Below, in pieces: positions 40,127 through 46,923 of a DNA stretch of 46,923 nucleotides; the first letter of the stretch is position 1; every line of letters begins with the position of its first letter. The translations under genes were made by a program, and so were the position numbers. The stretch is from Pseudomonas juntendi (GTDB lineage Bacteria > Pseudomonadota > Gammaproteobacteria > Pseudomonadales > Pseudomonadaceae), in assembly GCF_009932375.1 (NCBI RefSeq), contig NZ_BLJG01000110.1, forward strand, positions 1 to 46,923, read 5' to 3'. Below the pieces are notes generated by a model that saw nothing but the letters and a program-made list of their open reading frames with translations, was not told the DNA's origin and did no database searches.

Positions 40127-42178
40127 ATGCGATTCCCCCAAGCATCGTTTGCCATTTTCACGGCAATGTTCACACCTGACCTTGTCGCCGGACAGACCGG
40201 CACCTCGACCATCACGCTCGGTGACGTGAACATCACTCAGACCGCTGGCGTAGCCTTGAGCACCGAAAACGTGCTGACCTCGGTCGACGTTCTTGGCAGC
40301 GACCAGGTGCGCGACAAGAACGTGATGAACAGCTGGCAGCTGTTGGGGCAGATGCCAGGCATCCAGTTGACCGAAACCGGCCAAGGTGCAGAGTCTGGCA
40401 AGGTCAGTTTCCGTGCGTTCAACGGCGAGGGCTACATCAACGGCATCAAGACGTTGATCGATGGCGTGCCAAGCAACGTCAACAGCGGCAACCAGCGCTT
40501 CATCGACATGATTTTCCCGTTGGACATCGAATACATCGAGGTGGTACGCGGTACCAACGACCCGCGTTATGGGCTGCACAACATCGGTGGCAACATCAAC
40601 TTTGCCACACGCCAGGGCGGCAACTATGTCGATAGCCGGGTGACCTACGGCAGCTTCGATACCCGTGAAGTGCAGTTGGCAGTCGGCCACGAGGAGGGCA
40701 ACTTCGCCCAGAACTACATGCTCGCCAAGCAGGACAGCAACGGCTACCGCGACCACAGCAACTCGAACAAATATGCGTTGGGCGGCAAATGGTTTGTCAA
40801 CAACGATGATCAGACCTTCCGTGTCGGGCTGATTGCCCGGCTTTATCATCACCAAGCCCAGGAGCCGGGCTTCCTCACCCGTGACCAACTGCACGCCAGC
40901 CGCACCCAGTCACCTGCCAAGAACGGCAATGATGGTGACGACCGCGACATGAAGCAGGTGAGCGTGCACAGTGACTGGCAGCTGGCCGATGACCTTAGCT
41001 TGAGCAGCAAGCTGTACTACAACAGCTACAACGATGACCGCACTGTCACTTTCACCGATTACCGGCCTGGCAACGCACCTCGGCAGCGACGCCAGTGGGA
41101 CGAGCAGCAGCGCGGCATGCTCAGCAACCTGACCTGGCGCGCCAATGAGTTGCTGACGCTCGATGGCGGCATCAACTACGAAGAGCAGGATAACCTGTAC
41201 CGTCGCCTGCGCTACAACTACGGTGTGCCAACCGACTTCGACGCGCCGCCGGCGCGCGTGCAAAATGACGACGCTTACACCCTGCGCAATATCGGCGGGT
41301 ACGTGCAGGCGGTCATTCAGCCTACCGATGCGCTGAAGATCATCCCTGCCATGCGGGTGGATAAATTCTCCGGCAACACCGAGGTGCTCGGCGGCGCCAA
41401 GGCATCCCTGCAGGACTATGGCTGGATCCGCCAACCGAAACTCAGCGTGATCTACAGCCTCACCCCCGAAATCGACGTTTACGCCAATTGGGGGCGCACC
41501 TTCCAGGTGCTCACCGGGTCGGCGGAACCGGCTTACCTGCTGCCCGGGCAAGCCTCGTACGACCCGTCCATCAACACGGGCAAGGAGGTTGGGGTGAAAT
41601 TCCAGCCGTTCCCGGGTGCCCAGGCGCGGCTTGCGCTGTGGCAGCAGGATGCGACCGATGAAGTCGCGAACATGCCCAGCACCGGTACCACGGTGGGGCT
41701 CGGCGAAACCCGCCGCCGGGGCGTGGACATGCAGATCAGCGCACAGCTGGATGAACAGTGGACGGTCTGGGCGTCCCACGCGGTTCAGGAGGCGAAAGTG
41801 GTCAAGGGCCTGGCTGCCAACGGCCAGTCGCTGTCAGGAAAAGAAGTGTTTTCCACCCCTCGCTACATCAGCAATGTGGGCGTCGAGTACCGCTACAATG
41901 ACGACTGGAAGTTCGGCGCGCAGGGGCGGGCACAGGGTAGCTACTACATCGATGAGCTCAACGAGCAGGGTAAGTACGGTGGCTTCGTGGTCGTGGATGC
42001 CAGCGTGAGTTACCGGATCACCCCGTCCACCAGCGTGGATCTGCAGGTGAAGAACTTGCTGGGCCGCGAATATGAATATGTCTGGTACGACAACTTCTTC
42101 TGGGGCGGCAACGACCAGCCCATGTTCTCGCCCGCCCCAGGCCGTTCGGCATTCGTGTCGTTGAACATGAGCCTGTAA
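40127..42178 (+). CDS. TonB-dependent outer-membrane receptor, Zur-associated
   Basis: 683-residue TonB-dependent receptor: signal peptide, TonB-box-like T-I-T-L-G-D-V-N-I-T near the mature start, plug domain to about residue 150 (L-L-G-Q-M-P-G-I-Q-L, V-S-F-R-A-F-N-G-E-G, I-E-Y-I-E-V-V-R-G-T-N-D-P-R-Y-G), then the 22-strand barrel (Y-V-D-S-R-V-T-Y-G-S-F, Y-A-N-W-G-R-T-F-Q, L-Q-V-K-N-L-L-G-R-E-Y-E) ending in a terminal Leu after an aromatic-rich strand. The ATG at 40127 has AGGA six bases ahead; the frame opens earlier at 40085. The upstream Zur box suggests uptake of zinc or a zinc-carrying compound. The ligand is not identifiable. Confidence 0.9.
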   Translation: MRFPQASFAIFTAMFTPDLVAGQTGTSTITLGDVNITQTAGVALSTENVLTSVDVLGSDQVRDKNVMNSWQLLGQMPGIQLTETGQGAESGKVSFRAFNGEGYINGIKTLIDGVPSNVNSGNQRFIDMIFPLDIEYIEVVRGTNDPRYGLHNIGGNINFATRQGGNYVDSRVTYGSFDTREVQLAVGHEEGNFAQNYMLAKQDSNGYRDHSNSNKYALGGKWFVNNDDQTFRVGLIARLYHHQAQEPGFLTRDQLHASRTQSPAKNGNDGDDRDMKQVSVHSDWQLADDLSLSSKLYYNSYNDDRTVTFTDYRPGNAPRQRRQWDEQQRGMLSNLTWRANELLTLDGGINYEEQDNLYRRLRYNYGVPTDFDAPPARVQNDDAYTLRNIGGYVQAVIQPTDALKIIPAMRVDKFSGNTEVLGGAKASLQDYGWIRQPKLSVIYSLTPEIDVYANWGRTFQVLTGSAEPAYLLPGQASYDPSINTGKEVGVKFQPFPGAQARLALWQQDATDEVANMPSTGTTVGLGETRRRGVDMQISAQLDEQWTVWASHAVQEAKVVKGLAANGQSLSGKEVFSTPRYISNVGVEYRYNDDWKFGAQGRAQGSYYIDELNEQGKYGGFVVVDASVSYRITPSTSVDLQVKNLLGREYEYVWYDNFFWGGNDQPMFSPAPGRSAFVSLNMSL

Positions 42179-42180
42179 CA

Positions 42181-42238
42181 GGCTGGCCGTGCCACAGGCG
42201 AGCGTCTGCTCGCCTGCTCGGGGCCAGCGTGGCCAGCC
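42181..42238. terminator. Nested hairpin between convergent receptor genes
   Basis: GGCTGGCC and GGCCAGCC pair as an outer stem (42181-42188 with 42231-42238); inside it AGGCGAGC and GCTCGCCT pair around GTCT (42196-42215). It lies directly between two convergent stops and probably serves both. Confidence 0.7.
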
Positions 42239-42248
42239 CGCTTTGCCA

Positions 42249-44300
42249 TCAGAAGTCGAACGTCACACCGGCATAGAGTGCGCGCCCGTCACCGGGGGCG
42301 TGCAGCGAAGCGTGCGCCCCATCCGGGTCGTACCAGGCGTACTCGTAATAGCGGTTGGTCAGGTTTTTCAGTTGCAGGTCCACGCTCATCGACGCATTGA
42401 CCTGGTAGGTTGCCCCCAGGTTCAGCAACACATAGCCACCGTAGGTGCCTTGGGTGTTCTCGCGCTCCAGGTAGTAGTGGGTCTGGCCGTTTGCCCAGGC
42501 GCTCAGTTGCAGGGCAGGCGTGGCCTGGTAGTTGATGCCGGTATTCCACAGGTGGTGCGGCACATGGTCGATCTCTTTGCCTTTGCTGCCAGGCAAGGCG
42601 CTGCTCGGCTCAAGGATCTTCGAATATTGCCATGAGTACGACATCCACATCTCGGTGCGTTCGCTCGGGTGCAGGTTGACCTGCAGGTCGTAGCCCCAGC
42701 GCCGTGTCTCACCAACATTGTCCGACTCCCCGCTGGGGTCGTTCAGGCGACGGCTCACTTCGCCAGAGGCGTCCTGACGCCAGTAGGCCACGCGGCCATC
42801 GACCCAGCTGGCCGGGGTGAACTTGATGCCGGTTTCCCAGCCTTCGTTGATCGAAGGGGCCAGGTCCTCATTGCGCGGCGGCACCTTGTAGGCTGCAGCG
42901 CCGGTCCCGACCTGGAAGGTGCGGCCCCAGTTGGCGTAGACGCTGGCAAACTTCCAGGGCGAATAGACAATGCTGAGCTTGGGCTGCTTGATCAGCCCGT
43001 AGTCGTTGATGTCGTAGTCCTGCCCGGTCATCTTGTTGGTGAAGTCACCGCTGATCTTGTCCACCCGGTAGGCCGGCACGATCTTCAACGATGGGAACGG
43101 CTCGATCTCCGCCTGCACGTAGGCACCGACCGTGTTGAAGTCGAAGTCCTGGTCGCGTGTCTGCGCCTGGCGTACACGCTCCACGGTGCGATAGCGCTCG
43201 CTGCGGTTCTGTTGCTTTTGCACATCGCTGCCACCTTCCAGCGCGAAGGCGTGCAGCCAGTCCACCTGTGGCCGCCAGGTCAACGAGGTAATGGCACCGT
43301 ACTGGTCTTCGTAGCTATCTCGTTCCTGTTGCGAGCTGGTACGCCAGTATTGAGTCCAGCGACGATCGTCGAAGGTATTGAGGTAGGTCTTGGCTGACCA
43401 TGAAAGGGTGTCGGCCAGGTCGGTATCGAAGTGTACGCTGACTTGGTTCATCCGCCGCGTCCCCTTGTCCGTGGCGTTGTAGTCATTGCTCATGCGCGGA
43501 TGATGGCGGGCGTCATCCTCGGTCAGGTAGCCCGCCTCCTGAGCTTCTGACTCGTAGTGACGGGCAATCAGACCAAGGCGGTAGCTACCATCGTCGGGGG
43601 TATAGAACCATTTGCCGCCGAAGCTATAGCGCTCGGTATCGGCATGGTCACGGTAGCCATCAACCTGCTGGCGAGCGAAGAAGTAGTTCTGCGTCCAATT
43701 GCTGGTCTCGATGCCCTTGGCCAGTTGCACCTCACGCGTATTGAAGCTGCCGTAGCGCAGGCGGGCCTTGTTGTAGTTGCCCCCGGTGCGGGTGTGGATA
43801 TTGACGTTACCGGCGATGTTGTTGAGGCCGTAGCGTGGATCGCTGGTACCACGCACCACCTCGATGCTGTCGATGTCCATGGGAAACACCGAGTCGATGA
43901 AGGGCATGTTGCCGTCGTTGGTGTTGCTGGGGATGCCATCGATCAGCAACTTCACGGCGTTCACTTCGCCTTCGCCATTGAAGCCGCGAAACGACAGCTT
44001 GCCCGAGGTGGTGCCCTGGTTGAATTCGGTCAGCAACACCCCGGGCGCGCGCCTGAACAGCTCCCAGCTGTAGGCCACCGGCATTTTCTCGAGGATGTCG
44101 CCGCCCAGGATATCCACCGAACTGAGCACGCTGCTGGTGGCCAGCGGGCCGCTTTCGGTACTGGTCACGTTGACCGCGCCAAGGGTGAGGGTGGAGTTTT
44201 CAGCAGGCAGTGTTTCGGCCACGGCCAGTGTCAGGGGGCTGAGGCTGAACAAAGCGAGCACGGGCAAGGCAGCACGTGCGGTACAACGGAACGCAGGCAT
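42249..44300 (-). CDS. TonB-dependent outer-membrane receptor, paralogue of the upstream one
   Basis: 683-residue receptor, the same length as its tail-to-tail neighbour and clearly related to it (for example S-F-R-G-F-N-G-E-G, V-R-G-T-S-D-P-R-Y-G-L-N-N-I-A-G-N-V-N-I, Y-A-N-W-G-R-T-F-Q-V). It has a signal peptide, a TonB-box-like T-L-T-L-G-A-V-N-V-T, a plug domain and a barrel ending in Phe (G-V-T-F-D-F). The small Cys/His-rich protein gene lies 78 bases upstream on the same strand. No Zur box was recognised in front of it. A metal-complex ligand is likely but unproven. Confidence 0.9.
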   Translation of the reverse strand: MPAFRCTARAALPVLALFSLSPLTLAVAETLPAENSTLTLGAVNVTSTESGPLATSSVLSSVDILGGDILEKMPVAYSWELFRRAPGVLLTEFNQGTTSGKLSFRGFNGEGEVNAVKLLIDGIPSNTNDGNMPFIDSVFPMDIDSIEVVRGTSDPRYGLNNIAGNVNIHTRTGGNYNKARLRYGSFNTREVQLAKGIETSNWTQNYFFARQQVDGYRDHADTERYSFGGKWFYTPDDGSYRLGLIARHYESEAQEAGYLTEDDARHHPRMSNDYNATDKGTRRMNQVSVHFDTDLADTLSWSAKTYLNTFDDRRWTQYWRTSSQQERDSYEDQYGAITSLTWRPQVDWLHAFALEGGSDVQKQQNRSERYRTVERVRQAQTRDQDFDFNTVGAYVQAEIEPFPSLKIVPAYRVDKISGDFTNKMTGQDYDINDYGLIKQPKLSIVYSPWKFASVYANWGRTFQVGTGAAAYKVPPRNEDLAPSINEGWETGIKFTPASWVDGRVAYWRQDASGEVSRRLNDPSGESDNVGETRRWGYDLQVNLHPSERTEMWMSYSWQYSKILEPSSALPGSKGKEIDHVPHHLWNTGINYQATPALQLSAWANGQTHYYLERENTQGTYGGYVLLNLGATYQVNASMSVDLQLKNLTNRYYEYAWYDPDGAHASLHAPGDGRALYAGVTFDF

Positions 44301-44378
44301 GGAAAGTTTCCTGGCTAGACAGTCGGGCAGGGCTGCGCACCGCAGGTCACGGGGCAGCTGTTGGCAATCAGCGACGGG

Positions 44379-44786
44379 TCAGGCCAGGGGAGAGGCGCGG
44401 GGGTTGAGCTTTGGCCACTGCTCACGCGGCAGTGGCAACCTGTGGCTGTCACCGAGCAGAAGCGCATCGGGCCAGAACCGCGGGAACAGGTGTCGATAGT
44501 AGTCGCTGGCCAGCAGGCTATGCCCGGCATGGCCACAGCAGCAGTCGCCCGCCTGGTGTTTCGTTTCCGGCTGGTCACCGAGTTGGGGCAGCTCGGCCTT
44601 GAGCTGGGCCAGCAGTGACTTGGGCAGGCTCTGTGCACCGTGCAGGCTGCAAAAGCTACCGAGAATCAGGGATTGGCTGTCGACGCGGGGTGTTTGCAAG
44701 GCACGGTCAAGCGGCATCGCCAGCAGGTTGAACAGCACGGCGAAGCAGGCGAACAGACAGAGATGCGCACGTGCTCGTGAAAGCAT
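44379..44786 (-). CDS. DUF2946-like Cys/His-rich small exported protein
   Basis: 135-residue protein with an N-terminal hydrophobic segment (L-C-L-F-A-C-F-A-V-L-F-N-L-L-A, residues 9-23) that could be a signal peptide or anchor. A central C-C-C-G-H-A-G-H motif (about residues 87-94) looks like a metal-binding cluster, and a Cys-Ser-Leu-His precedes it. This resembles the DUF2946 proteins that often accompany TonB-dependent metal receptors. It probably shares a transcript with the receptor at 42249. A role in periplasmic metal handling is inference. Confidence 0.7.
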   Translation of the reverse strand: MLSRARAHLCLFACFAVLFNLLAMPLDRALQTPRVDSQSLILGSFCSLHGAQSLPKSLLAQLKAELPQLGDQPETKHQAGDCCCGHAGHSLLASDYYRHLFPRFWPDALLLGDSHRLPLPREQWPKLNPRASPLA

Positions 44787-44916
44787 GAATCACCCATGGA
44801 AACGTCGCGCGCATTAAGCCGTATCAGTGACCGGCAGTTCAAGTTCGGTGGCGCGCCATTTTGTCGCACGCACTGCATGGGGCCCTGGCGCTCAAGCACG
44901 GGCCTTTGCTGGGCGC

Positions 44917-45252
44917 TCACCGGCGTTCGTAGACTACGCCCTGGATCAGGACCTGATTTGGCTCGGTGGCCTGGTCAAAGCGTTCATGGGCTTGCACGAT
45001 GGCGTGCTGATGCTCGTTCGCCCAATTGACCAGTGCCATGACGGGCTGCAGCAGGGTTTTACCCAAGTCCGTAAGGTCGTAATCGACGCGCGGAGGAATG
45101 GTGGGATACAGCGTGCGGGTTATCAGCCCATCGCGCTCCAGCCCGCGCAAGGTCAAGGTCAGCATCCGCTGCGAAATACCGTCGATGCCACGCTTCAACT
45201 CATTGAAGCGGCGGGGGCCGTTGGCCAATACGGCAATGATGTAAAGGCTCCA
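44917..45252 (-). pseudogene. HxlR-family regulator, N-terminus missing
   Basis: The frame carries most of an HxlR winged helix: T-W-S-L-Y-I-I-A-V-L-A-N-G-P-R-R-F-N-E-L, G-I-S-Q-R-M-L-T-L-T-L-R-x-L-E-R-D-G-L and P-P-R-V-D-Y-D-L-T-x-L-G. Family members have some 25-30 residues, with a conserved Cys, before the W-S/T-L segment. Here an in-frame stop lies eleven codons before the W and no ATG or GTG intervenes; the only start would be a TTG at 45228, inside the first helix. I read it as a 5'-truncated gene, although an N-terminally short protein from the TTG cannot be excluded. It is divergent from the broken NAD(P)-binding gene. Confidence 0.7.
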
Positions 45253-45262
45253 TGTACCTGTT

Positions 45263-45287
45263 GGTAACCCACACCAGCTTTGTTACC
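45263..45287. promoter_or_regulatory. GGTAAC-N13-GTTACC, likely HxlR operator
   Basis: Perfect 6-bp inverted arms lie between the HxlR remnant and the divergent NAD(P)-binding gene. The GTAAC/GTTAC half-sites are typical of HxlR-family regulators that control a neighbouring oxidoreductase. Confidence 0.55.
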
Positions 45288-45315
45288 TGGTTCCCTTTTT
45301 ATACCTGGAGGTAGC

Positions 45316-46137
45316 ATGCACGAGAAGAAAAGGATCGCGCTGTTCGGCGCGACCGGACCAACTGGCAGGTTCATCATCGAGGAAGCCTTGAGGCGGGGCT
45401 ACAGCCTAATGCCAGTCAGTTAAGTAATTTGGGGCCGCTTTGCGACCCTTCGCGGGCACGCCCGCTCCCACAGGGGATCGCGCATTTATTGAGTTCAGCG
45501 CCAAACGTGTGGGAGCGGGCGTGCCCGCGAAGGGCTGCAAAGCAGCCCCAGTAACGCTTAACTGACAGGCATTAGGCTACAGCCTGTCGGTTTTCACCCG
45601 TGACGCCAGCAAGCTGGAAGCTTTTGCGGGCCGGGTACGCGTCGTCGTCGGTGACCTGCAAGACCAGCCAGCCATTGCGAAGTGCGTGGAAGGTGCCGAC
45701 GCAGTGATCAGTGCCCTGGGCCCCAACAGCCTGAAGGTGCAGGGCGACAAGCCCGTCATGCGCGGATTGCACAACATCATCGCGGCCATGAAACTTGCAG
45801 GTGTGCGCCGCCTTGTGCAGATATCCACGGCTGCCTATCGTGATCCGAAGGACCGCTTTGCGTTCAACGCACATGCGTTCGTGCTGCTGTTCAAGTTGCT
45901 GACGCGCAAAGCCTATGAAGACATCAAGGCAACGGGTGAACTGATCGCCCACTCCGACCTTGACTGGACGCTGGTGCGCATACCGAACCTCAAGGACGGC
46001 CCGGCCCAGAGCAAGTTGCAAGTAGGCTGGTATGGGCAGGCCAGGCTCGGCATGAAGTTATCCAGGGGCAATCTTGCCAAGTCCAGGTGAATGACGAAAC
46101 CTACCTGCGTGCCGCCCCTGGCATTGCCAACCAGTGA
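45316..46137 (+). pseudogene. NAD(P)-binding (NmrA/SDR-like) protein, broken by MITE and frameshift
   Basis: The gene starts at 45316 after GGAGGTAG and reads M-H-E-K-K-R-I-A-L-F-G-A-T-G-P-T-G-R-F-I (Rossmann G-x-x-G-x-x-G). At G-Y-S-L it meets a 168-bp element. After the element one copy of the duplicated target restores the frame exactly (S-V-F-T-R-D...). The body continues with A-V-I-S-A-L-G, A-G-V-R-R-L-V-Q-I-S-T, and D-W-T-L-V-R. Near 46080 the frame breaks again: a short deletion (about 10 bases by comparison with the expected F-M-L-x-Q-V) causes a stop at 46090, while N-D-E-T-Y-L-R-A-A-P-G-I continues in another frame to a stop at 46137. Confidence 0.85.
45407..45574. mobile_element. 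168-bp MITE carrying an inverted REP pair
   Basis: Terminal repeats TAATGCCAGTCAGTTAAG (45407-45424) and CTTAACTGACAGGCATTA (45557-45574) are inverted with one mismatch in 18. GGCTACAGCC flanks both sides (45397-45406 and 45575-45584), a 10-bp target duplication of the size produced by IS4-group transposases. Inside, two REP sequences in opposite orientation (around 45447-45475 and 45510-45533, with GCGGGCACGCCCGC and GCGGGCGTGCCCGC cores) form a BIME-like pair. No transposase is encoded, so it was moved in trans. Confidence 0.88.
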
Positions 46138-46298
46138 AGACTGGGTGCCCTGTTGCGAATGTCGTGCGCCGAGAGCCTTGTAAAAGCGCAAACCTGTGCA
46201 GAAAGTTGCACACGGGTGGGGTTCATTGTCATTTGGGTTTGAACTTGAACCGCGTTAGGATTCTCTAACTAACACCCCACCCACTTCGGAGTAAGTAC

Positions 46299-46664
46299 AT
46301 GTCGCGTCTGGCAGAGTTTCGTCAGCTTGAACAAAAACTGGCCCAGCAATTGGCTGAACTTGAGGCGCTGAAAGGGTCGTCTGAGCTGCAGAAAGAAATC
46401 GAGTTCGAAACAAAACTGCGCGACCTGCTAGCCAAATATGGCTACAGCCTGCGTGACATCATCAATTTGCTCGATCCGCAGGCCAACCGCCAGTCAGCCC
46501 CTGCGGCCACAGCGAAAGCACCGCGCCGTGCCCGACAGGTGAAACAATACAAGAATCCGCACTCTGGCGAAGTTATCGAGACCAAAGGCGGCAATCACCG
46601 CCAGTTGAAAGAGTGGAAGCAGCAATACGGCGCGGATGAAGTCGAAAGTTGGGTCGCCCGCTAA
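46299..46664 (+). CDS. MvaT/TurA-type H-NS-family nucleoid protein
   Basis: 121-residue xenogeneic-silencer-type protein. The N-terminal coiled coil (residues 1-60, E-x-x-L-A-Q-Q-L-A-E-L-E and E-F-E-T-K-L-R-D-L-L) is for oligomerisation. A linker rich in Ala, Pro and Arg follows. The C-terminal DNA-binding part reads R-R-A-R-Q-V-K-Q-Y-K-N-P-H, G-E-V-I-E-T-K-G-G-N-H and L-K-E-W-K, as in MvaT. It binds AT-rich DNA and represses acquired genes. P. putida strains carry several paralogues (TurA-TurE). The leader 46138-46298 should hold its promoter. Confidence 0.92.
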   Translation: MSRLAEFRQLEQKLAQQLAELEALKGSSELQKEIEFETKLRDLLAKYGYSLRDIINLLDPQANRQSAPAATAKAPRRARQVKQYKNPHSGEVIETKGGNHRQLKEWKQQYGADEVESWVAR

Positions 46665-46686
46665 TCCGTACCGCACACAACTGAGC

Positions 46687-46733
46687 AATTGGGGCCGTTC
46701 TGTGCCCCATCGCCGGCAAGCCAGCCACAGGGA
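46687..46733. repeat. REP-like sequence after mvaT-type gene
   Basis: TTGGGGCCGTTCTGTGCCCC followed by CGCCGGCAAG and CCACAGGGATCGC resembles the REP unit inside the MITE at 45425-45480. GGGGC and GCCCC pair as a stem, so it may also terminate the mvaT-type gene. Confidence 0.6.
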
Positions 46734-46783
46734 TCGCCTCAGGGCTGACAGGTGTTTGCCACAAGGTATGGCAGCGCCTGTTA

Positions 46784-46828
46784 GAGCGAGCGCCGCCCGC
46801 GCGGCGCAATCGCGAGCTGCGCTCGCTC
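46784..46828. repeat. GAGCGAGCGC palindromic intergenic repeat
   Basis: GAGCGAGCGC (46784-46793) and GCGCTCGCTC (46819-46828) are perfect 10-bp inverted arms, with a nested CGCCGC/GCGGCG stem. This is a typical dispersed intergenic palindrome of Pseudomonas. I see no gene from 46665 to the end of the window. Confidence 0.65.
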
Positions 46829-46923
46829 CTACGTTTGTTTCGGGCCAATTATTCCTGTGGGATTTGCGCGCGAACGCCTTGGTGCATGCCTCAATATCGC
46901 GCCGTACAAACAAGGCGGCCGCG

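Noticed and set aside
42249..44300. OprC-type TonB-dependent copper receptor
   Set aside because: The Met- and His-rich N-terminal features and typical plug sequence of OprC are not present; the protein is instead a paralogue of the Zur-associated neighbour.
1..46923. Prophage, conjugative island, toxin-antitoxin, CRISPR or defence system
   Set aside because: No integrase, phage structural gene, relaxase, attachment-site tRNA, Cas gene, repeat-spacer array or toxin-antitoxin pair was found on either strand.

Overview
The window is GC-rich and reads as the accessory part of a Pseudomonas genome, most likely P. putida group. The evidence is two OprD-family porins, an MvaT-type H-NS protein, a Zur-type regulon carrying a zinc-finger-less DksA, P. 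putida-style REP sequences, and a dense set of aromatic and organic acid catabolism genes with their own LysR, GntR and AraC regulators. No tRNA, rRNA, CRISPR array, prophage or intact transposase was seen.

Region 1 (1-5.2 kb): the 3' part of a biosynthesis-like acetolactate synthase, a LysR C-terminal remnant, a lone dTMP-kinase-like P-loop protein, and a low-zinc module. In that module a SnoaL-like gene and a pyrQ-dksA2 pair are transcribed away from a near-perfect Zur box. DksA2 has lost half of its zinc cysteines, and the dihydroorotase has Q-x-H where H-x-H is usual. Region 2 (5.3-7.2 kb): an AraC regulator and the two ends of a deleted divergent pair (Lrp and a zinc alcohol dehydrogenase), both missing their 5' parts at one junction near 6760.

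Region 3 (7.6-24.2 kb): two adjacent catabolic modules. The first is an OprD porin, a LysR, a translationally coupled glcEFD-like 2-hydroxyacid oxidase and an MhpT-like aromatic acid transporter, with a small CTAG-flanked MITE at the glcD stop codon. The second is a LysR-controlled homoprotocatechuate-type meta-cleavage operon (hydratase, aldolase, semialdehyde dehydrogenase, extradiol dioxygenase, MFS transporter, FAH-family decarboxylase/isomerase, second aldehyde dehydrogenase). It lacks hpaF and any ring hydroxylase.

Region 4 (24.1-39.9 kb): a module that appears to answer to one GntR/HutC regulator. It holds a D-2-hydroxyacid dehydrogenase, a PaaF-like hydratase and a PaaH-like dehydrogenase on one side. 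On the other side are two GST-like proteins, a CaiB-type CoA-transferase, a CMD-family protein, a LigI-like hydrolase and a second crotonase. A porin plus periplasmic alpha/beta hydrolase diverge from a transporter, a PcaF-like thiolase and a two-subunit TtdAB/fumarase-type hydratase. Closely related inverted-repeat operators at 27460-27485 and 35611-35654, with a weaker one at 29034-29074, tie these units together. The set suggests CoA activation of an unsaturated dicarboxylate or lactone-derived acid and its breakdown to acetyl-CoA plus a succinyl-CoA-like product. I do not recognise the complete set as a described pathway, and it is the best candidate here for an undescribed system.

Region 5 (40-46.9 kb): two paralogous TonB-dependent receptors lie tail to tail. 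The first has a second Zur box in front of it, and the second is preceded by a Cys/His-rich small protein. A decayed HxlR/NAD(P)-binding protein pair follows, one member cut by a 168-bp REP-carrying MITE with a 10-bp target duplication. An MvaT-like gene and REP-type palindromes close the window.
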